Below, one piece after another: positions 1 through 7,721 of a stretch of 14,855 nucleotides of DNA; the stretch's first letter is position 1, and each line of letters opens with the position of its first letter. The translations under genes and the position numbers were made by a program. Below the pieces are notes generated by a model, which searched no databases, was not told where the DNA came from, and was given only the letters and a program-made list of their open reading frames with translations. The stretch lies in contig JBIOJM010000259.1 in NCBI GenBank assembly GCA_044450785.1, positions 1 to 14,855 of the forward strand, written 5' to 3'. Origin of the DNA: JBIOJM01 sp044450785 (lineage in GTDB: Bacteria; Planctomycetota; Planctomycetia; Isosphaerales; Isosphaeraceae).

Positions 1-15
1 CCCCCGAAGCGGGGG
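1..15. other. GC-only stem-loop at window edge
   Basis: Six C-G pairs (CCCCCG against CGGGGG) close a three-base loop AAG. No T-run follows on the plus strand, and the other side is outside the window, so it could be a terminator for minus-strand transcription or part of an upstream gene. Between it and position 280 I see no gene on either strand. Confidence 0.25.
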
Positions 16-280
16 CGAGGGGAGATTATTACCTGCCTCTCGCACAACGATCCATGAGCGGCCGGATTGCATCCTGAGTCTAGGAGATAGGTTAGAGTTT
101 GAAGGCAAAGTGAGTAGCTGTCAAGCGTGTTGCGCGCGAAGCTAGGGTTTCGCGTCAGGCCGGCAATGGCACGAAGATGAAATGCAGACCGCGGCGGAAC
201 GCAGCCCGCGCGGTGTAGCGCGGAACCAAGCTGCGTTCTCAGTCGCGGTCTCGATTCGGCAAAGAAAGCGGCCGGCCGGA

Positions 281-430
281 TTACCTGGCTCCGCCATTCG
301 CAAAATCTGGGCGGAAAACAATGTTGTCTTTCACATCACCCTTCAGCTCGCCAAGGGGGTCCTTGGGGCCGTCCGAAGCGCAGCCAACGCTGAAGAACAC
401 GACGCAGAGTAGCAGCCACAGACGCTTCAT
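281..430 (-). CDS. Small predicted lipoprotein (49 aa)
   Basis: A 49-residue protein, shorter than most ORF cut-offs. It begins MKRLWLLLCVVFFSVGC: two positive residues, a hydrophobic core, then a lipobox-like S-V-G-C with Cys17 as the expected lipidated residue. The predicted mature part is about 33 residues, hydrophilic, and ends near FANGGAR. A strong AAGGAG lies 8 bases before the ATG, which makes it a real gene rather than a chance ORF. It is divergent from the glutathione peroxidase gene, with 223 bases between them. I do not recognise a family. Such short lipoproteins are common in planctomycete genomes, and an envelope location is inferred from the signal only. The -3 lipobox position is Ser instead of the usual Leu, so an ordinary secreted or anchored peptide is possible. 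Confidence 0.7.
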   Translation of the reverse strand: MKRLWLLLCVVFFSVGCASDGPKDPLGELKGDVKDNIVFRPDFANGGAR

Positions 431-438
431 GATCCCAA

Positions 439-444
439 CTCCTT
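439..444 (-). promoter_or_regulatory. Ribosome binding site of the small lipoprotein gene
   Basis: AAGGAG on the minus strand, 8 bases before the ATG at 430. It supports the existence and start of the 49-aa gene. Confidence 0.7.
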
Positions 445-653
445 GGGCGCAGATTGAGCGGTTTCCATACCGCCCTCTTTACCTTAATCGGCAACGACGA
501 CGCTTCCCCTTGAATAAGGGTGCATGCGTTCACGTGGCACCGGTCAGAATGGCAGACGACCAGGTCAGTTTGGATAGACTAAGAGAGCGCGCACGCTGGG
601 GCTCTAATGATAGAAAATGCAAGACCGCACCAGGACGCCGTCGAGGTCAATTT

Positions 654-1145
654 ATGAACATTTATGAGTTCAACGTCACTACGATCGATGGCCAACAGCA
701 AACGCTCGACGGGTACCGCGGTCGCGTGTTGCTGATTGTCAATGTCGCCAGCAAATGCGGTTTCACGCCTCAGTACGCCGGCTTTGAGAATCTCTACCGG
801 CACTATCGAGACGACGGGCTGACGATCCTTGGCTTTCCATGCGACCAGTTTGGCCATCAGGAGCCAGGCGCTGAGGAGGAGATCAAGAAGTTTTGCTCGC
901 TCACCTACAACGTCAGCTTTCCCATGTTCGCCAAGATCGAGGTGAATGGCGTCAATGCTCATCCACTTTACAAGTTTTTAAAATCAGCGAAGAAGGGCCT
1001 GCTCGGCAGCGAGCGGATCAACTGGAACTTCACCAAGTTTCTGGTGGATGCTGATGGGATTGTGGTCAGGCGCTTCGCGCCGATCACCAGGCCGAAACGA
1101 CTCGAAAAGGCCATCGCGGGACTGCTGCATCAGCATGTGGGTTGA
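654..1145 (+). CDS. gpx: Glutathione peroxidase family, Cys-type (thiol peroxidase)
   Basis: 163 aa, the usual length for a bacterial GPx. It reduces hydrogen peroxide and organic hydroperoxides in the cytoplasm. Visible motifs: ASKCGFTPQY with the peroxidatic Cys35 in place of selenocysteine, FPCDQFGHQEPG with the catalytic Gln69, and INWNFTKFLV with Trp124-Asn125, which complete the tetrad. Cys81 sits 46 residues after Cys35, the spacing of the peroxidatic and resolving cysteines in yeast Orp1/Gpx3. A thioredoxin-linked two-Cys mechanism is therefore likelier than glutathione. The ATG at 654 was chosen because GAGG lies 7 bases upstream and homology begins immediately; the open frame back to 321 carries no family sequence. 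The methyltransferase start follows 6 bases after the stop, suggesting one transcript. Confidence 0.93.
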   Translation: MNIYEFNVTTIDGQQQTLDGYRGRVLLIVNVASKCGFTPQYAGFENLYRHYRDDGLTILGFPCDQFGHQEPGAEEEIKKFCSLTYNVSFPMFAKIEVNGVNAHPLYKFLKSAKKGLLGSERINWNFTKFLVDADGIVVRRFAPITRPKRLEKAIAGLLHQHVG

Positions 1146-1151
1146 TTAAGC

Positions 1152-1904
1152 ATGAGTGATTTCTACGACAGAATGGCAAGTCTCTACCATCTGATCTTTC
1201 AGGATTGGGACGACAGTATCGAGCGGCAGGCGGGGCAACTCACCAGCATCATCGAGGAACGCTGGGGAACGGGATGCCGATCCATCCTCGATGTTTCGTG
1301 CGGGATCGGAACCCAAGCCATTGGCCTGGCCAAGCGTGGCGTCGCCGTCACCGCTTCCGATGCATCTGAGGGCGCAATCGCCAGAGCCAAGGTCGAGGCG
1401 CAACGCCGAGGCGTCATGATCGACTTCTCGATCTGCGACATGCGGGAGGCCTACACCCACCACCGGCGGCAGTTCGACGTGGTGATCTCCTGCGATAATT
1501 CCATCACTCACCTTCTGAACGACGACGACCTGTTGCTCGCCCTGCAGCAGATCTATGAGTGCACCCGCCCCGGTGGAGGCTGCCTGCTGACGGTTCGGGA
1601 CTACGACCGCGAGGAGCGAGGGACAGGATTGATCAAGCCCTACTGCGTTCGGGAAGAGGCCGGGAAGCGCTACGTCATCTTTCAAGTCTGGGACTTCGCG
1701 GGCCAGATTTACGATATGGCGATGTATTTCGTGGTTGACGACCGAGCCGCCGAGCCGCTTGTAACTCATGTGATGCGCACGAAGTACAATGCGGTTGGCA
1801 CCGACCACTTGCTGACTCTGATGGGTAGAGCCGGTTTTACAAATACCGAGCGTCTTGACGGGCGTTTCTACCAGCCCGTTTTGGTGGGCAGTCGAAAACC
1901 ATGA
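1152..1904 (+). CDS. Class I SAM-dependent methyltransferase (glycine/sarcosine N-methyltransferase-like)
   Basis: 250 aa, Rossmann-fold methyltransferase. Motif I is LDVSCGIGTQ (46-55), the acidic end of strand 2 is TASD (Asp70), Asp96 lies in the adenine region (ICDM), and FDVVISCDNSITHLL (108-122) and RPGGGCLLTVRDYD (139-152) are the motif IV and post-IV segments. The N-terminal FYDRMASLYHLIFQDWD and the CDNSITHL segment resemble glycine and glycine-sarcosine N-methyltransferases, which make sarcosine and betaine, but the acceptor cannot be fixed from sequence alone. There is no good Shine-Dalgarno sequence before the ATG and the gene begins 6 bases after the glutathione peroxidase stop, so translation is probably coupled to that gene. 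Its 3' end converges on the kinase gene with about 110 bases between. Confidence 0.85.
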   Translation: MSDFYDRMASLYHLIFQDWDDSIERQAGQLTSIIEERWGTGCRSILDVSCGIGTQAIGLAKRGVAVTASDASEGAIARAKVEAQRRGVMIDFSICDMREAYTHHRRQFDVVISCDNSITHLLNDDDLLLALQQIYECTRPGGGCLLTVRDYDREERGTGLIKPYCVREEAGKRYVIFQVWDFAGQIYDMAMYFVVDDRAAEPLVTHVMRTKYNAVGTDHLLTLMGRAGFTNTERLDGRFYQPVLVGSRKP

Positions 1905-1963
1905 AGCACTCCGCAAGCGCGCAACATTTCCGAACCCGAACACTTCGTTCCTGATTGCCTCGC

Positions 1964-1984
1964 TGCCGTGCGCGGCTCACGGCA
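1964..1984. terminator. Stem-loop between convergent genes
   Basis: TGCCGTG and CACGGCA form a perfect 7-bp stem with a 7-base loop, midway between the methyltransferase stop (1904) and the kinase stop (2015). Neither strand has a clear T-run after it. It may act as a weak bidirectional terminator or simply protect transcript ends. A shorter palindrome, CTGTCGCCGACAG, lies just beyond it. Confidence 0.4.
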
Positions 1985-2014
1985 TTGATCGCCCTTCTGT
2001 CGCCGACAGCATTA

Positions 2015-5000
2015 TTATTTGGGCGGCGCGAGTTGTCTCTCAAGTTGAAGGTACTGTTCGCGGCTGGTCCGCCAGGTGTTTCCTTCCAGCATTTGGACGG
2101 CGTCGTGCTCGTCAAGGGCGAGGCCCGTCACGGCAGCGAGCCACGGGTCGATCGATGCGGGATTGGCTTCCAGCGGCGGTTGGACCGACCATAGCCGAGC
2201 CGTGTTGTCCTCGCTACCGGTCAACACCGTCCGTCCGTCGGGGCTGAAGGCCACCGCCCATACGGGTCCTTGCGCCAGTGGCGGTCCCAGGGGTTGGCCC
2301 GTCGCTACCGACCACAGTCGCGCCGTCTTGTCCCCACTTCCCGTCAGCACCCTCTGGCTATCGGCGCTGAAGGCCACCGCCAGGACCGAGGCTTGATGGA
2401 AGAGGGGTGGCCCGATTGGCTCACCTGTCGCCGCCGACCACAGTCGTGCGGTGTTGTCATCACTCCCCGTCAACAACATTCGACCGTCGGGACTGTAGGC
2501 CACGGAGCGGACAGATCCTTGATGCTGCAAGGGCGGCCCCACGGGCTGGCCGGTCATCGCGGACAGGAGCTGCGCCGCGTTATGCCTGCCCAGGGTCAGC
2601 ACCGTCTGGCCGTCGGGACTGTAGGCCACAGCATGGTTGCCGTGGTGATGCAGCAAGGGCGGCCCCTGGGGCTGACCAGTCGCCACCGACCACATCCGTG
2701 TGCTGCCGCCCTCGCCGTCCGTCAGCACCGTTCGGCCGTCGCCGGTAAAGGCCACGGACCACACCTTGGCTCCGTGCTGCAAGGGCGGTCCCAGGGGCTG
2801 GCCGGTCGTCGAAGACCATAACCGCGCTGTCTTGTCCAAGCTTCCCGTCAGCGCGGTCCCGCCGTCGGGACTGAAGGCAACCGACCAGACCGCTCCTCGA
2901 TGTTGCAACGGTGGACCCAGGGGCAGGCGAGTCGCGGCGGACCAGAGCTGCGCCTTGTTGTCAGCGCTTCCTGTCAGCATTGACCGGCCGTCGGGACTAA
3001 AAGCCACGGCCACTACCCAGTTCTGGTGCGGCAAAGATTCCTGGGGCAAGCCGGTCCCCACCAACCACAGCCGCGCCGTGCTGTCATTGCTCCCCGTCAG
3101 CACTCTCCTCCCGTCAGGACTGTACCCGACGGCACGAATCTGTTTCCGGTGCAGCAAAGGCGGCCCTAGCGGCTGCGTGGTCGCGACTGACCACAGTCGC
3201 GCCGTGTCGTCCTCGCTTCCCGTCAGTACGGTCTGCCCATCGGGACTGTAGGCCACGGCCCGAATCCAGGTTTGATGCTGCAAGGGTGAACCCAAAGGCT
3301 GACCGGTCGCCACGGACCACAGCCGGGCGGTCTTGTCATCGCTTCCCGTCAAAACTCTCTGGCTGTCAGGACTGAAGGTCACGGCATGGACCTCGTCCTG
3401 ATGCTGCAAGGGCGGCCCCAGGGGCTGGCCGGTCGCCACGGACCACAGCCGCGCCGTGTGGTCCTGGCTTCCTGTCAAGAGCAAGCGGCCATCGGGACTG
3501 AAGGCCACAGCATAGACTGCGCCCTGATGGCGCATCGATTGGCCCAGCGGCTGGCCAGTTGCCACGGACCATAACCGCACCTTCTTGTCGTCGCTTCCCG
3601 TGAGTGCGGTCCGACTGTCGGGGCTGAAGGCCACGGACCGGACGACACCTTGGTGCTGCAATGCCGGCCCCAGCGGTTGGCCGCTTGCTGCCGACCATAG
3701 CCGCGCCGTCTTATCGTCGCTGCCGGTGAGCACCGTCTTGCCGTCTGGACTGAACACCACCACATGGATCGCCCCTTGATGCTTTAAGTGTTCTCCCAGG
3801 GGCTGGCCGGTCGTTGCCGACCACAGCCGCGCCGTCTTATCCTCGCTTGCCGTGAGCACCGTCCGACCATCGGGGCTAAACGCCACGGCCAGGACCGCCC
3901 CTTGATGCTGCAACGGTGAACCTAGGGGCTCGCCAGATGCCACCGACCACAATCGCGCCGTCTTGTCTCTACTGCCTGTGAGCGCCGTCTGTCCGTTGGG
4001 GCTGAAGGCGACGGCTGTGACCTCACCTTGATGCGCAAGAGAGGCCTCCAGGAAGTGCAGGTTGGTCGCCCAATTGCTCAAGTTCGCCCGGATGGTTTCC
4101 TGAAGGTGGCTATCCTCTTCCGGCACCTCTTGCAAACTGCGGGCCAGCCATAGCATGCCGCGGGCTTCCTGGTGCTGTTCGCATAGGCCCAAAGCACGTT
4201 CCAGCATTTGCACGGCGGCTTGTCGTTTTGCGTCCTTCAAGGCAGTTTCAGCGCGGTCCTTCTGAGCGCTCGCTTGCTGCAATGCCGCCTCGGTTTGGTC
4301 CTTCTCATGGCGCAGTTGCTCGGCGGCCTCGCTCTGGTACACCACAAAGCAAAGGAGGACTGTTATGGTGGCCAACAGTGCCAGGATCGCCAGACCCGAG
4401 GCCCCAGCCAGGGCCGGGTTCCGCTTGCACCAGCGCAACAGCCGTTCCACTGGCCCTACCGGCCGGGCCAGGACCGGCCTGCCCTCGCCGAAGCGCCGCA
4501 AGTCTTCCGCCAATACGCCCGCTGTCTGGTAGCGATGAGCCGGGTCGCGGGCCATCGCCTTGAGCACGACTGTTTCCAGGTCGCGTGGAATCTGCGGCTC
4601 CAGCCGTCGTGGCGGCGTCGGTTCCGCGTGCAACACCAGATGGATAAGTCTGCTTTGGTCGGTCTCGGCAAACGCCGGCCGTTGCGCCACCAGCTCGTAG
4701 AGCGTCAGCCCCAGGCTATAAATGTCTCCACGGATGTCCGACTGGCCCGCAAAGCGCTCGGGGGCCATGTAGCGCACCGTGCCGACGATTTCGCCGGCTT
4801 GCGTCACCTCTTCGTTGCCGGCCGAGGCCTTGGCTAGCCCGAAATCGGCCACCCAAACATTGCCCGATGAATCCAGCAGCAGATTCGCAGGCTTGATGTC
4901 GCGGTGCAAGATCCCTTGCGTTGCAGCGTAATGCAGGGCCTCGGCGACCTGAGCCCCAATGCTCGCCACGGCCTGCCAATAATGGCGACCCGGTTCGGAC

Positions 5001-5785
5001 AGAAACGACGACGAGCCAGCGGGAGATGTCCGCGCGGCACTATTTGCTTGCCGATCCAGTCGCGGTCCCGATGCGGTCTGGTCGGCGGCGCCCGTGCGTG
5101 TCGAGCCATCTGTTCGCGGGCGGACGGTGGGTCTGCCCGTTAGGAGCAATCGGGCCAGGCTGACCGCCGAGTCGTCCCCGTCGTTGGTCGGGGGCTGTGC
5201 CTGTAGCGCCGTGGCTGCCTCGTCCGCTGCTGCGCCGTCAAGCCCACGCAACCGCCGGATCTGGGTCAGCACCTGGTCCAGTCCCGGTCCCCGGATGAAC
5301 TGCATCACGTAGTAGAGTAGTCCGTCGCATTCGCCCACGCCGAAAACCGGCACGATATTCGTGTGATGTAGCCGCGCTGCCGCCCGCGCCTCCCGCTGAA
5401 AGCGCATCCGCTGGTGGGCATTTAGAAGCGAGCCCGCCGGCAGGACCTTGAGGGCAACGCGCCGGCCCAACGACTCCTGCTCGGCTTCGTAGACGATGCC
5501 CATGCCGCCGCGGCCCACCTCGCGCAAGATGCGAAAGTCGCCCAGCCGTTCCGGCGTGTCGGTTTTGGCAGGCGCTGGCTCATAACCACCGGTGACCGCC
5601 ACATCGGCGGGCCGGGATTCTTCCGGTGCCACCAAGCCAGGCAACAGCTCGCGGATGCGGTCAGCCAGCGCGGGGTATTGCTGGATGTAGTCGCTCAGCG
5701 CGGGCTGCTCGCCCCGGCTCAGGCGCTGCCGCCATTCCGCTGCCAGCCGGCCGAGTAATTCAGGTTCAGTGGCCTGGGAATCCAA
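2015..5785 (-). CDS. Membrane-anchored Ser/Thr protein kinase with 15 WD40 repeats
   Basis: 1256 aa. A short N-terminal region (1-80) is followed by a Hanks-type kinase domain (about 82-432): P-loop GRGGMGIVYE (91-100), ATP-binding Lys113 in ALKV, catalytic loop HRDIKPAN (294-301), DFG (314-316) and APE (341-343). All residues needed for catalysis are present. A low-complexity insert of about 95 residues (roughly 171-265) interrupts the domain between the hinge and the catalytic loop. A single hydrophobic segment (about 458-483) is followed by a coiled-coil-like stretch (484-525) and 15 WD40 repeats (583-1202), so the kinase is probably cytoplasmic and the propellers outside the membrane. The start codon is TTG at 5785: the first internal Met is residue 95, inside the P-loop, and GGGGAG lies 9 bases upstream. 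The gene ends in tandem TAATAA stops. This architecture is typical of planctomycete signalling kinases; substrate and ligand are unknown. Confidence 0.93.
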   Translation of the reverse strand: MDSQATEPELLGRLAAEWRQRLSRGEQPALSDYIQQYPALADRIRELLPGLVAPEESRPADVAVTGGYEPAPAKTDTPERLGDFRILREVGRGGMGIVYEAEQESLGRRVALKVLPAGSLLNAHQRMRFQREARAAARLHHTNIVPVFGVGECDGLLYYVMQFIRGPGLDQVLTQIRRLRGLDGAAADEAATALQAQPPTNDGDDSAVSLARLLLTGRPTVRPRTDGSTRTGAADQTASGPRLDRQANSAARTSPAGSSSFLSEPGRHYWQAVASIGAQVAEALHYAATQGILHRDIKPANLLLDSSGNVWVADFGLAKASAGNEEVTQAGEIVGTVRYMAPERFAGQSDIRGDIYSLGLTLYELVAQRPAFAETDQSRLIHLVLHAEPTPPRRLEPQIPRDLETVVLKAMARDPAHRYQTAGVLAEDLRRFGEGRPVLARPVGPVERLLRWCKRNPALAGASGLAILALLATITVLLCFVVYQSEAAEQLRHEKDQTEAALQQASAQKDRAETALKDAKRQAAVQMLERALGLCEQHQEARGMLWLARSLQEVPEEDSHLQETIRANLSNWATNLHFLEASLAHQGEVTAVAFSPNGQTALTGSRDKTARLWSVASGEPLGSPLQHQGAVLAVAFSPDGRTVLTASEDKTARLWSATTGQPLGEHLKHQGAIHVVVFSPDGKTVLTGSDDKTARLWSAASGQPLGPALQHQGVVRSVAFSPDSRTALTGSDDKKVRLWSVATGQPLGQSMRHQGAVYAVAFSPDGRLLLTGSQDHTARLWSVATGQPLGPPLQHQDEVHAVTFSPDSQRVLTGSDDKTARLWSVATGQPLGSPLQHQTWIRAVAYSPDGQTVLTGSEDDTARLWSVATTQPLGPPLLHRKQIRAVGYSPDGRRVLTGSNDSTARLWLVGTGLPQESLPHQNWVVAVAFSPDGRSMLTGSADNKAQLWSAATRLPLGPPLQHRGAVWSVAFSPDGGTALTGSLDKTARLWSSTTGQPLGPPLQHGAKVWSVAFTGDGRTVLTDGEGGSTRMWSVATGQPQGPPLLHHHGNHAVAYSPDGQTVLTLGRHNAAQLLSAMTGQPVGPPLQHQGSVRSVAYSPDGRMLLTGSDDNTARLWSAATGEPIGPPLFHQASVLAVAFSADSQRVLTGSGDKTARLWSVATGQPLGPPLAQGPVWAVAFSPDGRTVLTGSEDNTARLWSVQPPLEANPASIDPWLAAVTGLALDEHDAVQMLEGNTWRTSREQYLQLERQLAPPK
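2180..4039 (-). repeat. Tandem DNA repeat encoding 15 WD40 units
   Basis: Fifteen units of about 126 bases (41-42 codons) lie end to end. The protein consensus is HQGxVxAVAFSPDGRTVLTGS followed by a D(D/N)TARLWS-type strand and TGQPLGPPL. Units 11 and 12 are the most worn: one has lost the Asp-Asp pair and the other reads TARLW as AAQLL. The near identity of many neighbours suggests recent duplication. Fifteen is one more than the 14 needed for two seven-bladed propellers. Confidence 0.9.
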
Positions 5786-5794
5786 AGTGTGATG

Positions 5795-5800
5795 CTCCCC
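5795..5800 (-). promoter_or_regulatory. Ribosome binding site that fixes the kinase TTG start
   Basis: GGGGAG on the minus strand, 9 bases before the TTG at 5785. No ATG or GTG is available in frame before the P-loop, so this site decides the start. Confidence 0.6.
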
Positions 5801-5828
5801 TGAGATTTGGCTCTTCTCGTCCGGCTGT

Positions 5829-5856
5829 AGCCTAACATTTCCGGCACGCTCTGCAA
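5829..5856 (-). promoter_or_regulatory. Possible sigma-70-like promoter for the kinase gene
   Basis: Minus strand TTGCAG, a 16-base spacer, then TAGGCT, about 45 bases before the kinase start. The -35 box matches well and the -10 box poorly. Planctomycete promoters are not well defined, so this is only a candidate. Confidence 0.2.
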
Positions 5857-6123
5857 GATCCTAGTCCGCCGCCCCTGAGTGGCCGGGCAGTATGCGGCGG
5901 CACCACAGAGCCGTACTTTCGGCCGCAACCAAGCTCCGGGAGTGCTCTCCTGGAACGCGAACAGAACGCCAACAAAAGGTGTCCACAGTGATACCGAGAA
6001 GTGCCGAAATGGGTGTCGTTCAATCTGCACGGGAAGCGTGCGCTAGTGCACGAGATGGCGCCAAGGACTCCCTGACGTTAGTAGAAACCGACGGGCAAGT
6101 AACCGCCAGAAAGCCTCGAATAA

Positions 6124-6139
6124 ACGCTACTTCTAGCGT
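6124..6139. other. Short hairpin in the gene-poor stretch upstream of the kinase
   Basis: ACGCTA and TAGCGT form a perfect 6-bp inverted repeat around the loop CTTC, 25 bases before the 28-aa ORF at 6165. It could be an operator half-site pair or an RNA hairpin. The rest of 5857-6164 holds no convincing gene: the open frames there lack ribosome binding sites and recognisable motifs. Confidence 0.3.
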
Positions 6140-6164
6140 CAAATCGCGAAGCGGAGAGGACAGG

Positions 6165-6251
6165 ATGGCGATTGAACTTTTTATCGCGGGGGTGACGGAA
6201 TGGGACGCTAGAATGCGGCGGTATTTGCCTGAGAAATCGAAGGAAGAGTGA
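6165..6251 (+). CDS. Tiny ORF (28 aa), hypothetical
   Basis: Encodes a 28-residue peptide starting MAIELFIAGVTEW and ending EKSKEE. GAGG lies 5 bases before the ATG, within a purine-rich GCGGAGAGGACAGG. The peptide has an amphipathic first half and a charged tail. It overlaps the remains of the helix-turn-helix gene in another frame (+1), so it may be a leader peptide, the displaced 5' part of that broken gene, or a small independent protein. I do not recognise a family. Confidence 0.35.
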   Translation: MAIELFIAGVTEWDARMRRYLPEKSKEE

Positions 6252-6586
6252 CCTGTCTGATTCGTGTAACCGTCCAGAAAGCTCCCCGAGGCGGTCTCAA
6301 CTAGAACTAGGACTCATTGAACGAGGAATCCTTCGACTCAAGAGGTTACGACGAGCGGCGGTTAATGAGATCATTCCCTGGAACCGTTCCAGTAGCCCTG
6401 AAGCGCAGGTGCCGCCCCCGCCGAGTGAGTCCCGCGATCCGCTCAAACTCGCCCAATACTACCAGTCACTACTCCTCCCTGGACAGTTCGAGAACCGCGC
6501 TGCTCTTGCCCGCTACCTCGGTGTTAGCCGTGACGCAGGTGCTGCGGCGACTGAGCGTGATTTCCGCCATTGGCGATTCTGATTAG
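6196..6586 (+). pseudogene. Frameshifted helix-turn-helix DNA-binding protein remnant
   Basis: The frame opened by the stop at 6193-6195 reads through to a segment DPLKLAQYYQSLLLPGQF, then NRAALARYLGVSR (6493-6531), a classic ParB/recombinase-type helix-turn-helix. The expected continuation, VTQVLRRL, is present but in another frame (6530-6553), and that frame ends at the TAG at 6586. In family members one or two residues (such as AR) separate the two halves, so a deletion of about 8 bases at 6529-6531 would explain the break. No ATG, GTG or TTG exists in the first frame, so the 5' end is also damaged or the start lies in the overlapping 28-aa ORF. Family assignment rests on the HTH pattern only. 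Confidence 0.5.
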
Positions 6587-6741
6587 TCGCCTTGACGAAT
6601 GCTCAAGGATTACATGAAAATCGGAGGCTCGCTGCCTAGTCCGTCCACATCCGGTACAATAGCACCGCGTTATCCGCCATTCAGATGCCTCGGGCACCTC
6701 GCGCATAACGTCCGCCACAGAACCTTAACCGCGAGGACATC

Positions 6742-7710
6742 ATGCCTGCGCCCGGTTTTTTTCGCTTTCTGTTTGCAGCCGCCGCGTTGTCGGGCGTCCT
6801 GGTGAAACCCGCCTCTGCTGAGCAACCGGCTCCCGCTGTCAAGATTTGGCACAGGACCGTGAAGGTCGGCGACCTCGACATCTTCTACCGTGAGGCCGGT
6901 CCGAAGGACGCGCCCGCCATTCTCCTGCTGCATGGGTTCCCGACCAGTTCGCAGATGTTCCGCAACCTCATCCCGGCGCTTGCGGACAAGTACCGCGTCG
7001 TCGCGCCCGATTATCCGGGCTATGGCCATAGTTCGATGCCGACGCACGACAAGTTCGCCTACACCTTCGACAACCTGGCGAGGGTCATTGACGAGTTCAC
7101 CGAGAAAGTGGGGTTGGAGAAATATGCTCTGTATGTCCAGGACTACGGCGCGCCTGTCGGCTACCGCCTGGCGAGTGCCCACCCTGAACGGATCACGGCC
7201 ATCGTGGTGCAGAACGGGAACGCCTACGACGAGGGACTCGACAACGACTTCTGGAAGCCGATCAAGGCCTACTGGAAGGAACCCAAGAGCAAGGAGAAAC
7301 GCGACGCAATCCGCAACCTGCTCACGTACGAGGCAACCAAGTGGCAGTATACAACGGGGGTGAAGAACCCCGAGTTGGTCAGCCCAGACGGCGCGGCCCA
7401 CGACCAGTTCCTACTCGACCGCAAAGGCAATGACGAGATTCAGCTCGACTTGTTTCTCAGCTACGGGTCGAATCCGCCCCTATATCCGAGGTGGCAAGAG
7501 TACTTCCGCAAACACCAGCCGCCGATGCTGATCGCGTGGGGGAAGAACGACAAGATCTTCCCGGCCGAGGGGGCCGAGCCGTACAAGCGAGATCTGAAGA
7601 CCCTGGAGTTCCACCTGCTCGACGCCGGGCACTTCGCCCTCGAATCGAATGGCGACGAGATTGCCACGCTGATGCGGGATTTCCTGGGCAAGCAATCGGG
7701 GAACAAGTAA
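6742..7710 (+). CDS. Exported alpha/beta hydrolase, epoxide hydrolase/haloalkane dehalogenase-like
   Basis: 322 aa. A signal peptide is visible: MPAPGFFRFLFAAAALSGVL followed by ASA, with likely cleavage after residue 26. The fold carries the oxyanion HGFP (64-67), a nucleophile elbow VQDYGAP with Asp134 instead of Ser, the acid Asp270 in WGKND and His297 in DAGHF. An Asp nucleophile is the mark of epoxide hydrolases and haloalkane dehalogenases, which act through a covalent alkyl-enzyme ester. The start is supported by GAGG 5 bases before the ATG. It is the first gene of a six-gene codirectional set and the only one with an export signal, so it probably acts outside the cytoplasm on a substrate the others may process further. 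Upstream, TACAAT at 6655-6660 is a possible -10 box without a convincing -35. Confidence 0.88.
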   Translation: MPAPGFFRFLFAAAALSGVLVKPASAEQPAPAVKIWHRTVKVGDLDIFYREAGPKDAPAILLLHGFPTSSQMFRNLIPALADKYRVVAPDYPGYGHSSMPTHDKFAYTFDNLARVIDEFTEKVGLEKYALYVQDYGAPVGYRLASAHPERITAIVVQNGNAYDEGLDNDFWKPIKAYWKEPKSKEKRDAIRNLLTYEATKWQYTTGVKNPELVSPDGAAHDQFLLDRKGNDEIQLDLFLSYGSNPPLYPRWQEYFRKHQPPMLIAWGKNDKIFPAEGAEPYKRDLKTLEFHLLDAGHFALESNGDEIATLMRDFLGKQSGNK

Positions 7711-7721
7711 GCGGAGGGGCA

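Noticed and set aside
321..653. Upstream extension of the peroxidase reading frame
   Set aside because: No family similarity before 654, several basic runs, and the minus strand holds the lipoprotein gene; the ATG at 654 has its own ribosome binding site.
1146..1943. Minus-strand 265-aa open frame
   Set aside because: Exact antisense of the methyltransferase gene, with no motifs and no ribosome binding site.
2270..3251. Plus-strand open frames across the WD40 region
   Set aside because: They are mirror reads of the tandem repeat on the opposite strand and show only repeated low-complexity residues.
2180..4039. Regular 126-base repeats as a CRISPR or satellite array
   Set aside because: The period matches WD40 codon units, and there are no unique spacers; the repeats encode protein throughout.
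6655..6660. TACAAT as the promoter of the redox operon
   Set aside because: A fair -10 box, but no acceptable -35 box lies 16-18 bases upstream, so it is not listed as a feature.
6670..7401. Minus-strand 243-aa open frame
   Set aside because: Antisense of the exported hydrolase gene; high GC at third positions keeps this frame open.
7491..7721. Longer start for the FMN split-barrel gene
   Set aside because: This part overlaps the hydrolase gene in another frame and has no family sequence; GGAGG sits before 7722.
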